64,000 bases of DNA, taken from Paenibacillus mellifer (GTDB lineage Bacteria; Bacillota; Bacilli; Paenibacillales; Paenibacillaceae). The stretch is taken from NCBI RefSeq assembly GCF_023195895.1, contig NZ_JALPRK010000016.1, forward strand, positions 61,299 to 125,298, given 5' to 3'. Positions 24,231-31,250 of this stretch are shown here, one piece after another; position 1 is the stretch's first letter, and each line of letters starts with the position of its first letter. The position numbers were made by a program, and so were the translations under genes. Below the pieces are notes generated by a model. The model was not told the DNA's origin. It saw nothing but the letters and a program-made list of their open reading frames with translations, and did not search any database.

Positions 24231-26552
24231 GTGAAACCTTTAAGCTTCTTAAGCAAACTGATGATTTTTACGATCGCCGTGAGTACACTGCCCGTGCTGT
24301 TTATCGGTTCCTTTTCGTATTTAACCTCAACCCGGGAGATCCAAAAAAATGTAAACCAAAGCAAAATGGAGTTGATCTCTCAAATCAACTCCAATGTAGA
24401 GCGTAAATTAACGACTGTCAACCAAACCTTAAATCAAGTGGTCAACTCGACCGTGCTGAAAAGGGCTCTTCAAAACCCGTTAACTGAAAGCGATTTCAAA
24501 CTTTATAACGATCTGCGAAATGAAATCCGGAACATGCAATCCTTCGATACGAAACTGGAGGATGTTGTATTGATTAACCTGCAACAGGACTGGATGGTGA
24601 AGAATTCGGGCTTGTACCGCATGAGTGAGTACAAGGACCGCGAAGGGCTCGAACGGCTGATGAATACCCCAGACGATACATCCTGGATTATAACCCCGTC
24701 CTCCTGGTTTTACAGCGAGGAGAACGCCGATTCCGCACCTTGCAGCTACAGCATCAGCCTAATCAAGAAGCTGCCCGTCTCTAATTTGCATAAATACGGA
24801 TTGGCATTAGCGAACATCCCGGCCTGCAGCCTGCAGGATGTCGTGGCGACCGACAGCGAACTGCCGGACAGTGTGATCGTCGTTAACGAACGCCAGCAAA
24901 TTCTGATGCACCCGGATCCGTCGCTTATCGGCAGGCCGTTGGAGGAATCCGGATGGGGAGATACGTCCCTCATCGTGGACGAAGCGCAGCCTGCTGGGCA
25001 ATTTCAGACGTTCATCGGCAAGCAGGAATATTCCGTCACCTATTTGCGTTCGCAGCTGAACGGATGGGTATATCTCTCCGTGACCTCCATTGGCAGCCTT
25101 ACCCGGGAGGCGGGGAAGATTGGGCTTTATACGTTCTATGTATGCCTGTTGATGCTGATGCTGTCGATTGGCTTGGCCTGGTTTGGTTCACGCCGAATGT
25201 ACTCGCCGATTGAGCGTCTTCTGAATCTGATCGGCCGGCGCAAAACCGATGTCCGCCGAAGTCATGCCAACGAATTTGAGTTAATCGGCGAAGAATATCA
25301 CCGCCTGTTTCAGTCCAAATCCCAGCTCGAAACAGAGGTACACCAACACATTAGACAAGTGCGCACCTTATCCTTGATCGAAGCGTATCAAGGTCATTAC
25401 ACCAAACGCCAATTGCTCGAGAAACTCGAGCAATACGGCTACAACGAGCAAGTCGAGACCTGGAGGTCGATGGCGGTGTTCACTTTAGCCCTCGACTTCA
25501 CGGACGAATCGGCTTACGACAAGAAGGACCTCAACCTGCTGCTGTTCGCTGCGCAGAATATCATCGAAGAGCTGCTTGATCCCCAGAGCCGATTCGCTCC
25601 GGTCATTATGGACCAGACCATCGTTACGTTGATCGGAAGCCCAGACGGAGAGCCCGCTTGGTTTCACCAAACCGTGTATGCCTGGACCGAGAATCTGCAG
25701 CATGAAATCCATCAGTGCCTGAAGCTGCAAGCCAGCATTGGCTTAAGCTTGCCTTTCCAATCCATCCATAAGCTGTCCATCGCTTACCGCGAGGGGATCG
25801 AGGCGTTGAAATACCGGATCAAGCTAGGAACCGGGGTCATTATTCAGTACGAAAACATCAACTCCGGGAAGCATGTGCTGAATGTAAATTACCCGACGCA
25901 CAAAGAAAATGACTTGCTGGATACGATCAAGCTGGCGGAGGTGGAGAAGGCCAAGGAACTTACCGGGCGGCTGTTCAATTCCTTGTTCAGCCAGGAGCTC
26001 TCGCCGCAAGAATATCAGATTCCGCTAACCCGTTTGCTGAACAATCTGCTGGTGATGATGCAGGAAGCGGGAATCGCGTTGCATCAAATCCAGCCTACGG
26101 GCGGCTCATTGTTTGAAGAAATGCTGGGACTTCATACCAAAGCGGAAATCGAAGATTGGTTCTGGACGGCGGTCATCCACCCGATGATCCGCATCTTCAA
26201 CAACCGGCAAGATGCCCAGTACCAGAACATCTCGGAGAAAATCATCGATTTAATCCAACACGAATACGACACGGATCTGACCTTAGAAGCCTGTGCTGCC
26301 CGCCTTCATTACAATGCGAACTATATCAGCAGCATTTTCCGGAAAGAAACGGGGTACGCGTTCAGCGAATACCTCACGATGTACCGGTTCAAGATGGCTA
26401 AACGGTGGCTGTGCGAAACGGAAATGCCCGTCAAGGAAATCGCCGCCAAGCTCCGGTACAACAACTCGCAGAATTTCATCCGCTCCTTCCGCAAAGTGGA
26501 GGGAATGACACCGGGGCAATACCGGGAGTCCGCCGCGACTAATCCTGCTTAG
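24231..26552 (+). CDS. Membrane-anchored AraC family regulator, YesS-like
   Basis: A 773-residue regulator. One membrane segment (about residues 10-32) and another (about 290-312) enclose an extracellular Cache-like sensor domain. A cytoplasmic linker of about 350 residues is followed by a C-terminal double helix-turn-helix (about 675-770: TLEACAARLHYNANYISSIF, then LRYNNSQNFIRSFRKVEGMT). Proteins of this layout, such as YesS and YtdP of B. subtilis, control pectin-type operons by sensing the sugar or binding protein outside. GTG at 24231 (AGGTG 9 bases before) is preferred; GTG at 24219 is the alternative. It is divergent from the operon it most likely activates. Confidence 0.9.
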   Translation: MKPLSFLSKLMIFTIAVSTLPVLFIGSFSYLTSTREIQKNVNQSKMELISQINSNVERKLTTVNQTLNQVVNSTVLKRALQNPLTESDFKLYNDLRNEIRNMQSFDTKLEDVVLINLQQDWMVKNSGLYRMSEYKDREGLERLMNTPDDTSWIITPSSWFYSEENADSAPCSYSISLIKKLPVSNLHKYGLALANIPACSLQDVVATDSELPDSVIVVNERQQILMHPDPSLIGRPLEESGWGDTSLIVDEAQPAGQFQTFIGKQEYSVTYLRSQLNGWVYLSVTSIGSLTREAGKIGLYTFYVCLLMLMLSIGLAWFGSRRMYSPIERLLNLIGRRKTDVRRSHANEFELIGEEYHRLFQSKSQLETEVHQHIRQVRTLSLIEAYQGHYTKRQLLEKLEQYGYNEQVETWRSMAVFTLALDFTDESAYDKKDLNLLLFAAQNIIEELLDPQSRFAPVIMDQTIVTLIGSPDGEPAWFHQTVYAWTENLQHEIHQCLKLQASIGLSLPFQSIHKLSIAYREGIEALKYRIKLGTGVIIQYENINSGKHVLNVNYPTHKENDLLDTIKLAEVEKAKELTGRLFNSLFSQELSPQEYQIPLTRLLNNLLVMMQEAGIALHQIQPTGGSLFEEMLGLHTKAEIEDWFWTAVIHPMIRIFNNRQDAQYQNISEKIIDLIQHEYDTDLTLEACAARLHYNANYISSIFRKETGYAFSEYLTMYRFKMAKRWLCETEMPVKEIAAKLRYNNSQNFIRSFRKVEGMTPGQYRESAATNPA

Positions 26553-26710
26553 GCGGCGTTTTACATGATTATCCCGTATGCTCAGGTGATAGATTTTCTG
26601 CCCCCTCCCCCTGCTCCCTGAGCAAAGGGGATCATCGTGCAAAGCAGCGGACAAGAGGGGGATCCTAACGGATTGGTATAAATATTCAACGAGATCTCCT
26701 GCGTACAAGA

Positions 26711-26754
26711 ACAAAAAAAGCTCTTGATCCACCGTTAGGCGAATCAAGAGCTTT
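26711..26754 (-). terminator. Terminator of the second tRNA-Leu gene
   Basis: A perfect 12-bp stem AAAGCTCTTGAT / ATCAAGAGCTTT with a 14-nt loop is followed on the minus strand by a run of seven T. Confidence 0.85.
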
Positions 26755-26769
26755 CCTCTGATAAATCAA

Positions 26770-26854
<85 letters not shown>

Positions 26855-26898
26855 AAAATGAGTATCGTGCAAAATCACCTTTTGCAGCGACAAGATAG

Positions 26899-26928
26899 AT
26901 CTTATCACGCTCGACATAGAGAAGTCAA
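26899..26928 (-). promoter_or_regulatory. Promoter of the second tRNA-Leu gene
   Basis: On the minus strand TTGACT, an 18-bp spacer and TAAGAT. The leader after the -10 (TATCTTGTCGC) is the same as in the first copy, while sequence further out has diverged. Confidence 0.65.
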
Positions 26929-26951
26929 TGTATAACTTTCAAGATATGCCC

Positions 26952-26981
26952 TTGATTAAAAACGTGAGCCTGGGGTATGAT
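26952..26981 (+). promoter_or_regulatory. Promoter candidate of the 27.0-kb hypothetical gene
   Basis: TTGATT, an 18-bp spacer and TATGAT lie 35 bp before the start codon of the next gene. Confidence 0.5.
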
Positions 26982-27015
26982 AAGAACATAAGTTCGCATA
27001 AAGAGGTGTTGATCT

Positions 27016-27447
27016 ATGGCAGTTCCCGGTATCAAGGAAGAGGAATTATCACTCATTAAGAGCGCGTTGCTGCTTGGATTTCTGCAAAAGGTGTTTCAAC
27101 GTGATGCTCGAATTCTCGAACAAAGCGGGCTGCTGAAGAGCCCCGAAGCTTATGTCGACCTCATCCGCGGCGGCGAACGCCGCGTGGCGCTGGTTCTATC
27201 GGAGATTCACGGTAAATTCCGCGAGCGGAACATCGAAATCGAACGGATCCATCAGGATGAGAACGGAATTCAAGCCGAATACCGCTGCCGTGGGTATCAC
27301 GGGAAGATGCGGATTTTGTGGGCCGGCCTGCAGCGGGAGGTGTCCTCCCGGATGCGCGCTTATTTAATTGGCAACGCCCCAGCGCCCAACTCGCCTCGGG
27401 ACCGTTCAGACAAAAGAAACCTTAAGGAGGCGCATCCGCTTCCTTAA
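27016..27447 (+). CDS. Hypothetical protein, 143 residues
   Basis: A soluble, charged protein that I do not recognise. The N-terminal 50 residues look helical (IKEEELSLIKSALLLGFLQKVFQRD); a beta-rich part follows (RRVALVLSEIHGKF, IQAEYRCRGYHGKMRILWAGLQRE), and the last 20 residues are polar and probably disordered. It has no signal peptide or membrane segment. GAGGTG lies 7 bases before the ATG, and a promoter-like sequence precedes it, so it is very likely expressed. It converges on the carboxymuconolactone-decarboxylase-like gene. Confidence 0.7.
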   Translation: MAVPGIKEEELSLIKSALLLGFLQKVFQRDARILEQSGLLKSPEAYVDLIRGGERRVALVLSEIHGKFRERNIEIERIHQDENGIQAEYRCRGYHGKMRILWAGLQREVSSRMRAYLIGNAPAPNSPRDRSDKRNLKEAHPLP

Positions 27448-27468
27448 AGTTCTCTTCTCCAAAGAAGT

Positions 27469-27813
27469 CTATTGAACAGGCGGGACGGTCAAAGCTTCCT
27501 GCACCCGGGTGACGCCTTGGGATAATGCATTCCCGGCCAAAGCAGCCGAAGCGACGGCTACCGTCTCGAGAATCTCCGCATCGGTCGCCCCCTTGGACTT
27601 CGCCTCCTCGGCATGGTAGAACGTACAAATTTCGTTGTTCGTCGAAAGTGCGATCCCAAGGGCGATCAACTGCTTGGTCTTGGCATCCAGCGTACCATTC
27701 GAGAGGCTTTCGCCGGTAAACGCATGGTACGCTTCGGTTACCTTCGGCATGGCTTCGCCGAATCGGTTAATTTCGTCCTTATAAGCTCGTATTTTCTCGC
27801 TCACCTGCGACAT
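27469..27813 (-). CDS. Carboxymuconolactone decarboxylase / AhpD family protein
   Basis: A 114-residue all-helical protein of the CMD family. LDAKTKQLIALGIALSTNNEICTFYHAEEAKSKGATDAEI follows the family pattern. In AhpD-type members the motif is CxxCH; here it reads CTFYH, so the second Cys is replaced by Tyr and a disulfide-based peroxidase-reductase cycle is unlikely. ATG at 27813 is preferred to 27822, because AAAGG lies 9 bases before the former and touches the latter. It is monocistronic. Confidence 0.8.
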   Translation of the reverse strand: MSQVSEKIRAYKDEINRFGEAMPKVTEAYHAFTGESLSNGTLDAKTKQLIALGIALSTNNEICTFYHAEEAKSKGATDAEILETVAVASAALAGNALSQGVTRVQEALTVPPVQ

Positions 27814-27879
27814 GCGAAACATCCTTTCCTAGCTATTGTACTCGCACTAATACGATGTCCCGCCCGGTCAAAAATATGC

Positions 27880-28095
27880 TTAATCCACCGGTGAAATCCG
27901 AGGCTCCTTCGCAGGCTGGTAAATGTAATTACGATCCAGCTTAACTACGTTGCGGTTCGGTTTACGGATCAACACATGCGTGTCATCCCAGGCCACTACA
28001 ATCCCCCGCACGTCGTTCTCCGGAATCCCGTCGCGTACGACGCGAACCTTTTCCCCAGACAGCCGGTATTGGTCCAATGTTTCGTCTGAAATCAT
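27880..28095 (-). CDS. Small hypothetical protein, Hfq/SH3-like beta fold possible
   Basis: A 71-residue protein rich in beta-forming residues: EKVRVVRDGIPENDVRGIVVAWDDTHVLIRK and RNVVKLDRNYIYQP, a pattern seen in small SH3- or KOW-like barrels. No catalytic motif is visible. AGGAGGTG lies 11 bases before the ATG, a strong if distant site. Function is unknown. Confidence 0.65.
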   Translation of the reverse strand: MISDETLDQYRLSGEKVRVVRDGIPENDVRGIVVAWDDTHVLIRKPNRNVVKLDRNYIYQPAKEPRISPVD

Positions 28096-28167
28096 ACGTA
28101 TACGTCCACCTCCTGGAATTCATTATACAGTAGTTGGGGGTTAGATCCATCATGAGCCTTCTTCATG

Positions 28168-28201
28168 CAAAAAAAGCCCCGCCGGCAAACCAGCGGGACT
28201 T
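28168..28201 (-). terminator. Terminator after the 28.3-kb gene
   Basis: A 12-bp stem with two mispairs (AAGTCCCGCTGG with CCGGCGGGGCTT on the minus strand) is followed by TTTTTTGC. Confidence 0.75.
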
Positions 28202-28284
28202 CGTGATGACGATTGGATGCTTAAAGCAACCGGTGCGGTACCGGATATAGATCAGGCCGCATACGTAAACCGTACAGTTCCCTC

Positions 28285-28617
28285 TTATCGAGAAGCATGT
28301 TCTCGGCTGTCATTCGTTTCGAACCAGAAATCAAGCACTTTCGCCGACATGACTCTTTGTTCCAAATACCCTACCTGTTGCGGACTGAACTCTTCCTTCC
28401 AGGGCACATCAAGCTCTTGGCACAGCCCGGCTATCGTCAACAATTGCGACCATGCTACATAGCGTTTGTACCAGAAAAACTGAGGATGTTCAAGCATATA
28501 GGGATAAAGGTCATCAAACTCGGTATGTTTGCAATCCAGGGCACGTTCAAAAGTAACCTTCGCTTCGGACAATTTCGAAAGAAAAAACTCCGCGTCTACT
28601 GCCAATTCTTTCCCCAT
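28285..28617 (-). CDS. Hypothetical protein, 110 residues
   Basis: A mostly helical soluble protein, rich in aromatic residues (YPYMLEHPQFFWYKRYVAWSQ). No family is recognised. GGAGAGGAGG before the ATG and a terminator after the gene support it as real. It lies downstream of xpt with 101 bases between, and could be in the same transcript because no clear terminator follows xpt. Confidence 0.65.
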   Translation of the reverse strand: MGKELAVDAEFFLSKLSEAKVTFERALDCKHTEFDDLYPYMLEHPQFFWYKRYVAWSQLLTIAGLCQELDVPWKEEFSPQQVGYLEQRVMSAKVLDFWFETNDSREHASR

Positions 28618-28718
28618 TCTTTAAGCCTCCTCTCCCTAGTAATCCTCATTATAGCGAAAAAAAGGGGGCCTGCAAAGGATTAACCGTAATTTGGTTGGTT
28701 TTTCTTCGCCTATTTGTC

Positions 28719-29291
28719 CTAGTCGACAAACGTAATCCGGCCGCCCTCCAGAGAGGCGATGCGCGCCAGCGTTTCGAGCCGGATGCCCTGCTCGCGAATC
28801 GCTTGAGCGCCGGGCTGGAAGCACTTCTCGATGACGATTCCCGCTCCCACCAGTTCAGCGCCGGATCGGGCGATGATTCGAATCAATCCACGGGCAGCGT
28901 CGCCGTTGGCGATAATGTCGTCGATAAACAGCACTCGATCGTTCTCCCCCAGGAAATCGCGCGACACCAGAATGTCCGTGACGATGCCTTTCGTAAACGA
29001 GGGCACCCGCTCGCACAGCATGTCCGGCTCGGCAAGCAGCGTTTTCTTCCGCCGCGCGAACACGAGCGGCACACCCAGCTCATAGGCAGTGGCAAACGCC
29101 ACGGCAATCCCCGACGATTCAACGGTAATGACACGGGTAACCCCTTGATCGCCAAACCGCTTGGCGAATTCCTTGCCCATCTGCATCGTCAGCTGCGGAT
29201 CGACCTGATGGTTAAGCAGCCCGTCAAGCTTCAGCACTTGATCCGAGACGATAACCCCTTGCTCTACGATTTTTTGTTTTAATAACTCCAT
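28719..29291 (-). CDS. xpt: Xanthine phosphoribosyltransferase
   Basis: A 190-residue type I phosphoribosyltransferase that converts xanthine and PRPP to XMP for purine salvage. The PRPP-binding loop is VLFIDDIIANGDAARG, and SSGIAVAFATAYELGVPLVFARR is the conserved hood and flexible-loop region of Xpt. Length is close to the 194 residues of the B. subtilis enzyme. ATG at 29291 follows TTGGAGGAAATCGT. No purine riboswitch core is visible upstream, unlike B. subtilis xpt, and no pbuX transporter follows. Confidence 0.93.
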   Translation of the reverse strand: MELLKQKIVEQGVIVSDQVLKLDGLLNHQVDPQLTMQMGKEFAKRFGDQGVTRVITVESSGIAVAFATAYELGVPLVFARRKKTLLAEPDMLCERVPSFTKGIVTDILVSRDFLGENDRVLFIDDIIANGDAARGLIRIIARSGAELVGAGIVIEKCFQPGAQAIREQGIRLETLARIASLEGGRITFVD

Positions 29292-29349
29292 ACGATTTCC
29301 TCCAAGGATCAAGATCATTATTTCCGTTCTGTCCAAGACGGATGGGACG

Positions 29350-29677
29350 ACAAAAAGGTGGCTTTCGAGCACCGTCGTACGAGGCCAGACGCCGAACTCA
29401 AACCAATGAAACGCAGCGTTATCGTGTCCGAAAACACGACGGTAACGCGAGATAACGCATCCTAACGGAACGTAATGCCCTTATTTTCCTATTTCCCGAG
29501 CATTTCCCGTTGTAACGGAACCCAAAGACCTTATCGGGCTAATATGATGGTAAATTCACGGAAAATCCCCGAAATAAGGGCTCCTCGTTCCGTTAGAATC
29601 TGAAAATCCTCGCAATTGGGCTAATAACGTCTCTGAGTTCCGTTAGACTACAGAATCCGCTCCCACGCCCCCACTTC
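29350..29677. repeat. TAACGGAAC repeat cluster in a non-coding region
   Basis: No gene is seen here. TAACGGAAC occurs twice in direct orientation (about 29464 and 29513) and twice inverted as GTTCCGTTA (about 29588 and 29638), each next to a CTTATT- or GGGCTAAT-like tail. A long hairpin, GCGTTA-CGTGT with ACACG-TAACGC, lies at about 29413-29445. A fragment AAAAAGGTGGCTTTCGAGCA near 29354 resembles the head of the MITE-like units that follow. Confidence 0.7.
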
Positions 29678-29700
29678 GTGATCGAAAGACGACTTTTTGG
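29678..29700 (+). repeat. Right-end remnant of a MITE-like unit
   Basis: GTGATCGAAAG and CTTTTTGG, the right end of the units that follow, then the same 20-bp spacer found between the complete units. It shows that a further copy was once present to the left. Confidence 0.75.
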
Positions 29701-29720
29701 ACGACCGGTTCAATAAATGA

Positions 29721-29885
29721 CCAAAAAGGGGGCTTTCGAGCACCGAGAAGGTTGGATGAAGTTAGGGACTGAGTAGCGGAGCGTAGGCAGACCTACGTGA
29801 GCCACGGAAGGCCCGGCTGAATTCAAGATTCGACGTCGGCTAAGCTCCATAGAATCCTCATCGTGATCGAAAGACGACTTTTTGG
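29721..29885 (+). repeat. MITE-like unit, tandem copy 1
   Basis: A 165-bp unit. It starts CCAAAAAGGGGGCTTTCGAG and ends CGAAAGACGACTTTTTGG; the two 23-bp ends are imperfect inverted repeats (19 of 23 match). The centre holds the hairpin CGTAGG-CAGA-CCTACG. There is no open frame with a recognisable product or start site. Confidence 0.9.
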
Positions 29886-29905
29886 ACGACCGGTTCAATA
29901 AATGT

Positions 29906-30070
29906 CCAAAAAGGGGGCTTTCGAGCACCGAGAAGGTTGGATGAAGTTAGGGACTGAGTAGCGGAGCGTAGGCAGACCTACGTGAGCCACGGAAGGCCCG
30001 GCTGAATTCAAGATTCGACGTCGGCTAAGCTCCATAGAATCCTCATCGTGATCGAAAGACGACTTTTTGG
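29906..30070 (+). repeat. MITE-like unit, tandem copy 2
   Basis: A 165-bp unit apparently identical to copy 1, separated from it by a 20-bp spacer (CGGTTCAATAAATG in its middle), giving a 185-bp period. The near-identity suggests recent duplication. Confidence 0.9.
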
Positions 30071-30103
30071 ACGACCTTATTAGGTTTAAGTCATGTCCCG
30101 TTC

Positions 30104-30131
30104 TTGGACAACATACCCTGTACTATATATA
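30104..30131 (+). promoter_or_regulatory. Promoter candidate of the ykvI-like gene
   Basis: TTGGAC, a 16-bp spacer and TATATA, 24 bp before the start codon. Confidence 0.5.
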
Positions 30132-30154
30132 GCACAAGAACCGGGGGGAAAACC

Positions 30155-31201
30155 ATGAAAAATGCCGTAAAAGTTCTGCAGATCGCTTTCACCTATATCG
30201 GCACTGTCGTGGGCGCCGGGTTTGCGACGGGACAGGAAATCCTCCAGTTTTTCACCCGGTACGGCAAATGGGGCGTCTTGACCATCCTGTTGTCGACCGT
30301 GCTGTTCGTTTGGCTCGGAACCAAAATGATGCTGCTCGCTCGCGACATCAAAGCCGCTTCCTATGAGGATCTGAACCGCCGTCTCTTCGGCGAAAAGATC
30401 GGACAGGCGCTAAGTTTGTTCACTTTGATCGTGCTAATCGGCGTCAACAGTGTAATGCTCGCGGGAGCAGGCTCCGTCTTTATGGAGCATTTAGGGCTTC
30501 ATTATCAGACAGGCCTATGGATCACCCTGATTTTCACCTATCTACTGTTGGGACGGGGGATCAACGGGGTACTCCAGCTGAACTCTATCGTTGTGCCGAT
30601 GATGCTGATCCTATCGCTCGCGATTATTACGAATACCGCCGGTACGCCGGGAGCAACCCGGTTTTTGACGATGGATACCGATGCTGCGATGATCGCCGCC
30701 TGGGCGGCGCCGCTGATGTATTCCGCCTTTAACTTGTCGATGGCCCAAGCGGTGCTCGTGCCCATCGGCAGTCACACCGAAAGTCGTCGTGTCATTGTTC
30801 TGGGCGGCGTTCTAGGCGGGTTGGGTGTCGGCTTTATGTTAATGGCCGGACATTTTGCCTTGTCGGCCTATATGCCGGGAATCGTACAGTACGAAATCCC
30901 GATGGGCAGCATTGCACAACAGCTTGGAACAACTATCCAGTTGGTCTATGTCCTGCTTATTTTCATGGAAATCTTCAGCACCTTCGTCGCCGATGTTTAT
31001 GGTGTGACCCTCCAACTGCAGCAGCGGATCAAGATCCCCCCCATACTGATTTCGGTCACGATCCTGTTTATCTGTTATATCACCAGCCAGTTCGGCTTCA
31101 GCTCCCTGCTGTCGGTGTTGTATCCCGTGTTTGGGTTGTTCAGTTTATTATGGGCGTTGATGCTGGGCTTATATCGGCAAAAAGAAACCCCCGGAAGTTA
31201 A
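30155..31201 (+). CDS. YkvI family membrane protein (APC-like transporter)
   Basis: A 348-residue integral membrane protein with about ten hydrophobic segments. The start VLQIAFTYIGTVVGAGFATG, with a glycine-rich unwound first helix, is typical of the LeuT/APC-like fold and of YkvI (345 residues in B. subtilis). The substrate is unknown; an amino acid or similar small solute is likely from the fold. ATG at 30155 follows GGGGGG by 6 bases; the longer frame upstream has no site. It follows the MITE-like array directly. Confidence 0.8.
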   Translation: MKNAVKVLQIAFTYIGTVVGAGFATGQEILQFFTRYGKWGVLTILLSTVLFVWLGTKMMLLARDIKAASYEDLNRRLFGEKIGQALSLFTLIVLIGVNSVMLAGAGSVFMEHLGLHYQTGLWITLIFTYLLLGRGINGVLQLNSIVVPMMLILSLAIITNTAGTPGATRFLTMDTDAAMIAAWAAPLMYSAFNLSMAQAVLVPIGSHTESRRVIVLGGVLGGLGVGFMLMAGHFALSAYMPGIVQYEIPMGSIAQQLGTTIQLVYVLLIFMEIFSTFVADVYGVTLQLQQRIKIPPILISVTILFICYITSQFGFSSLLSVLYPVFGLFSLLWALMLGLYRQKETPGS

Positions 31202-31250
31202 ACCCCGGAGGTCCTCAGGCAGCTCTTGGCTCCCCGATTACGCGTATAGT

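Noticed and set aside
29292..29420. Purine riboswitch expected before xpt
   Set aside because: The conserved three-way junction core is not visible and the region is filled with repeats.
29710..29928. A 72-codon frame inside the MITE-like array
   Set aside because: It is only repeat sequence, has no ribosome-binding site and its ends repeat.
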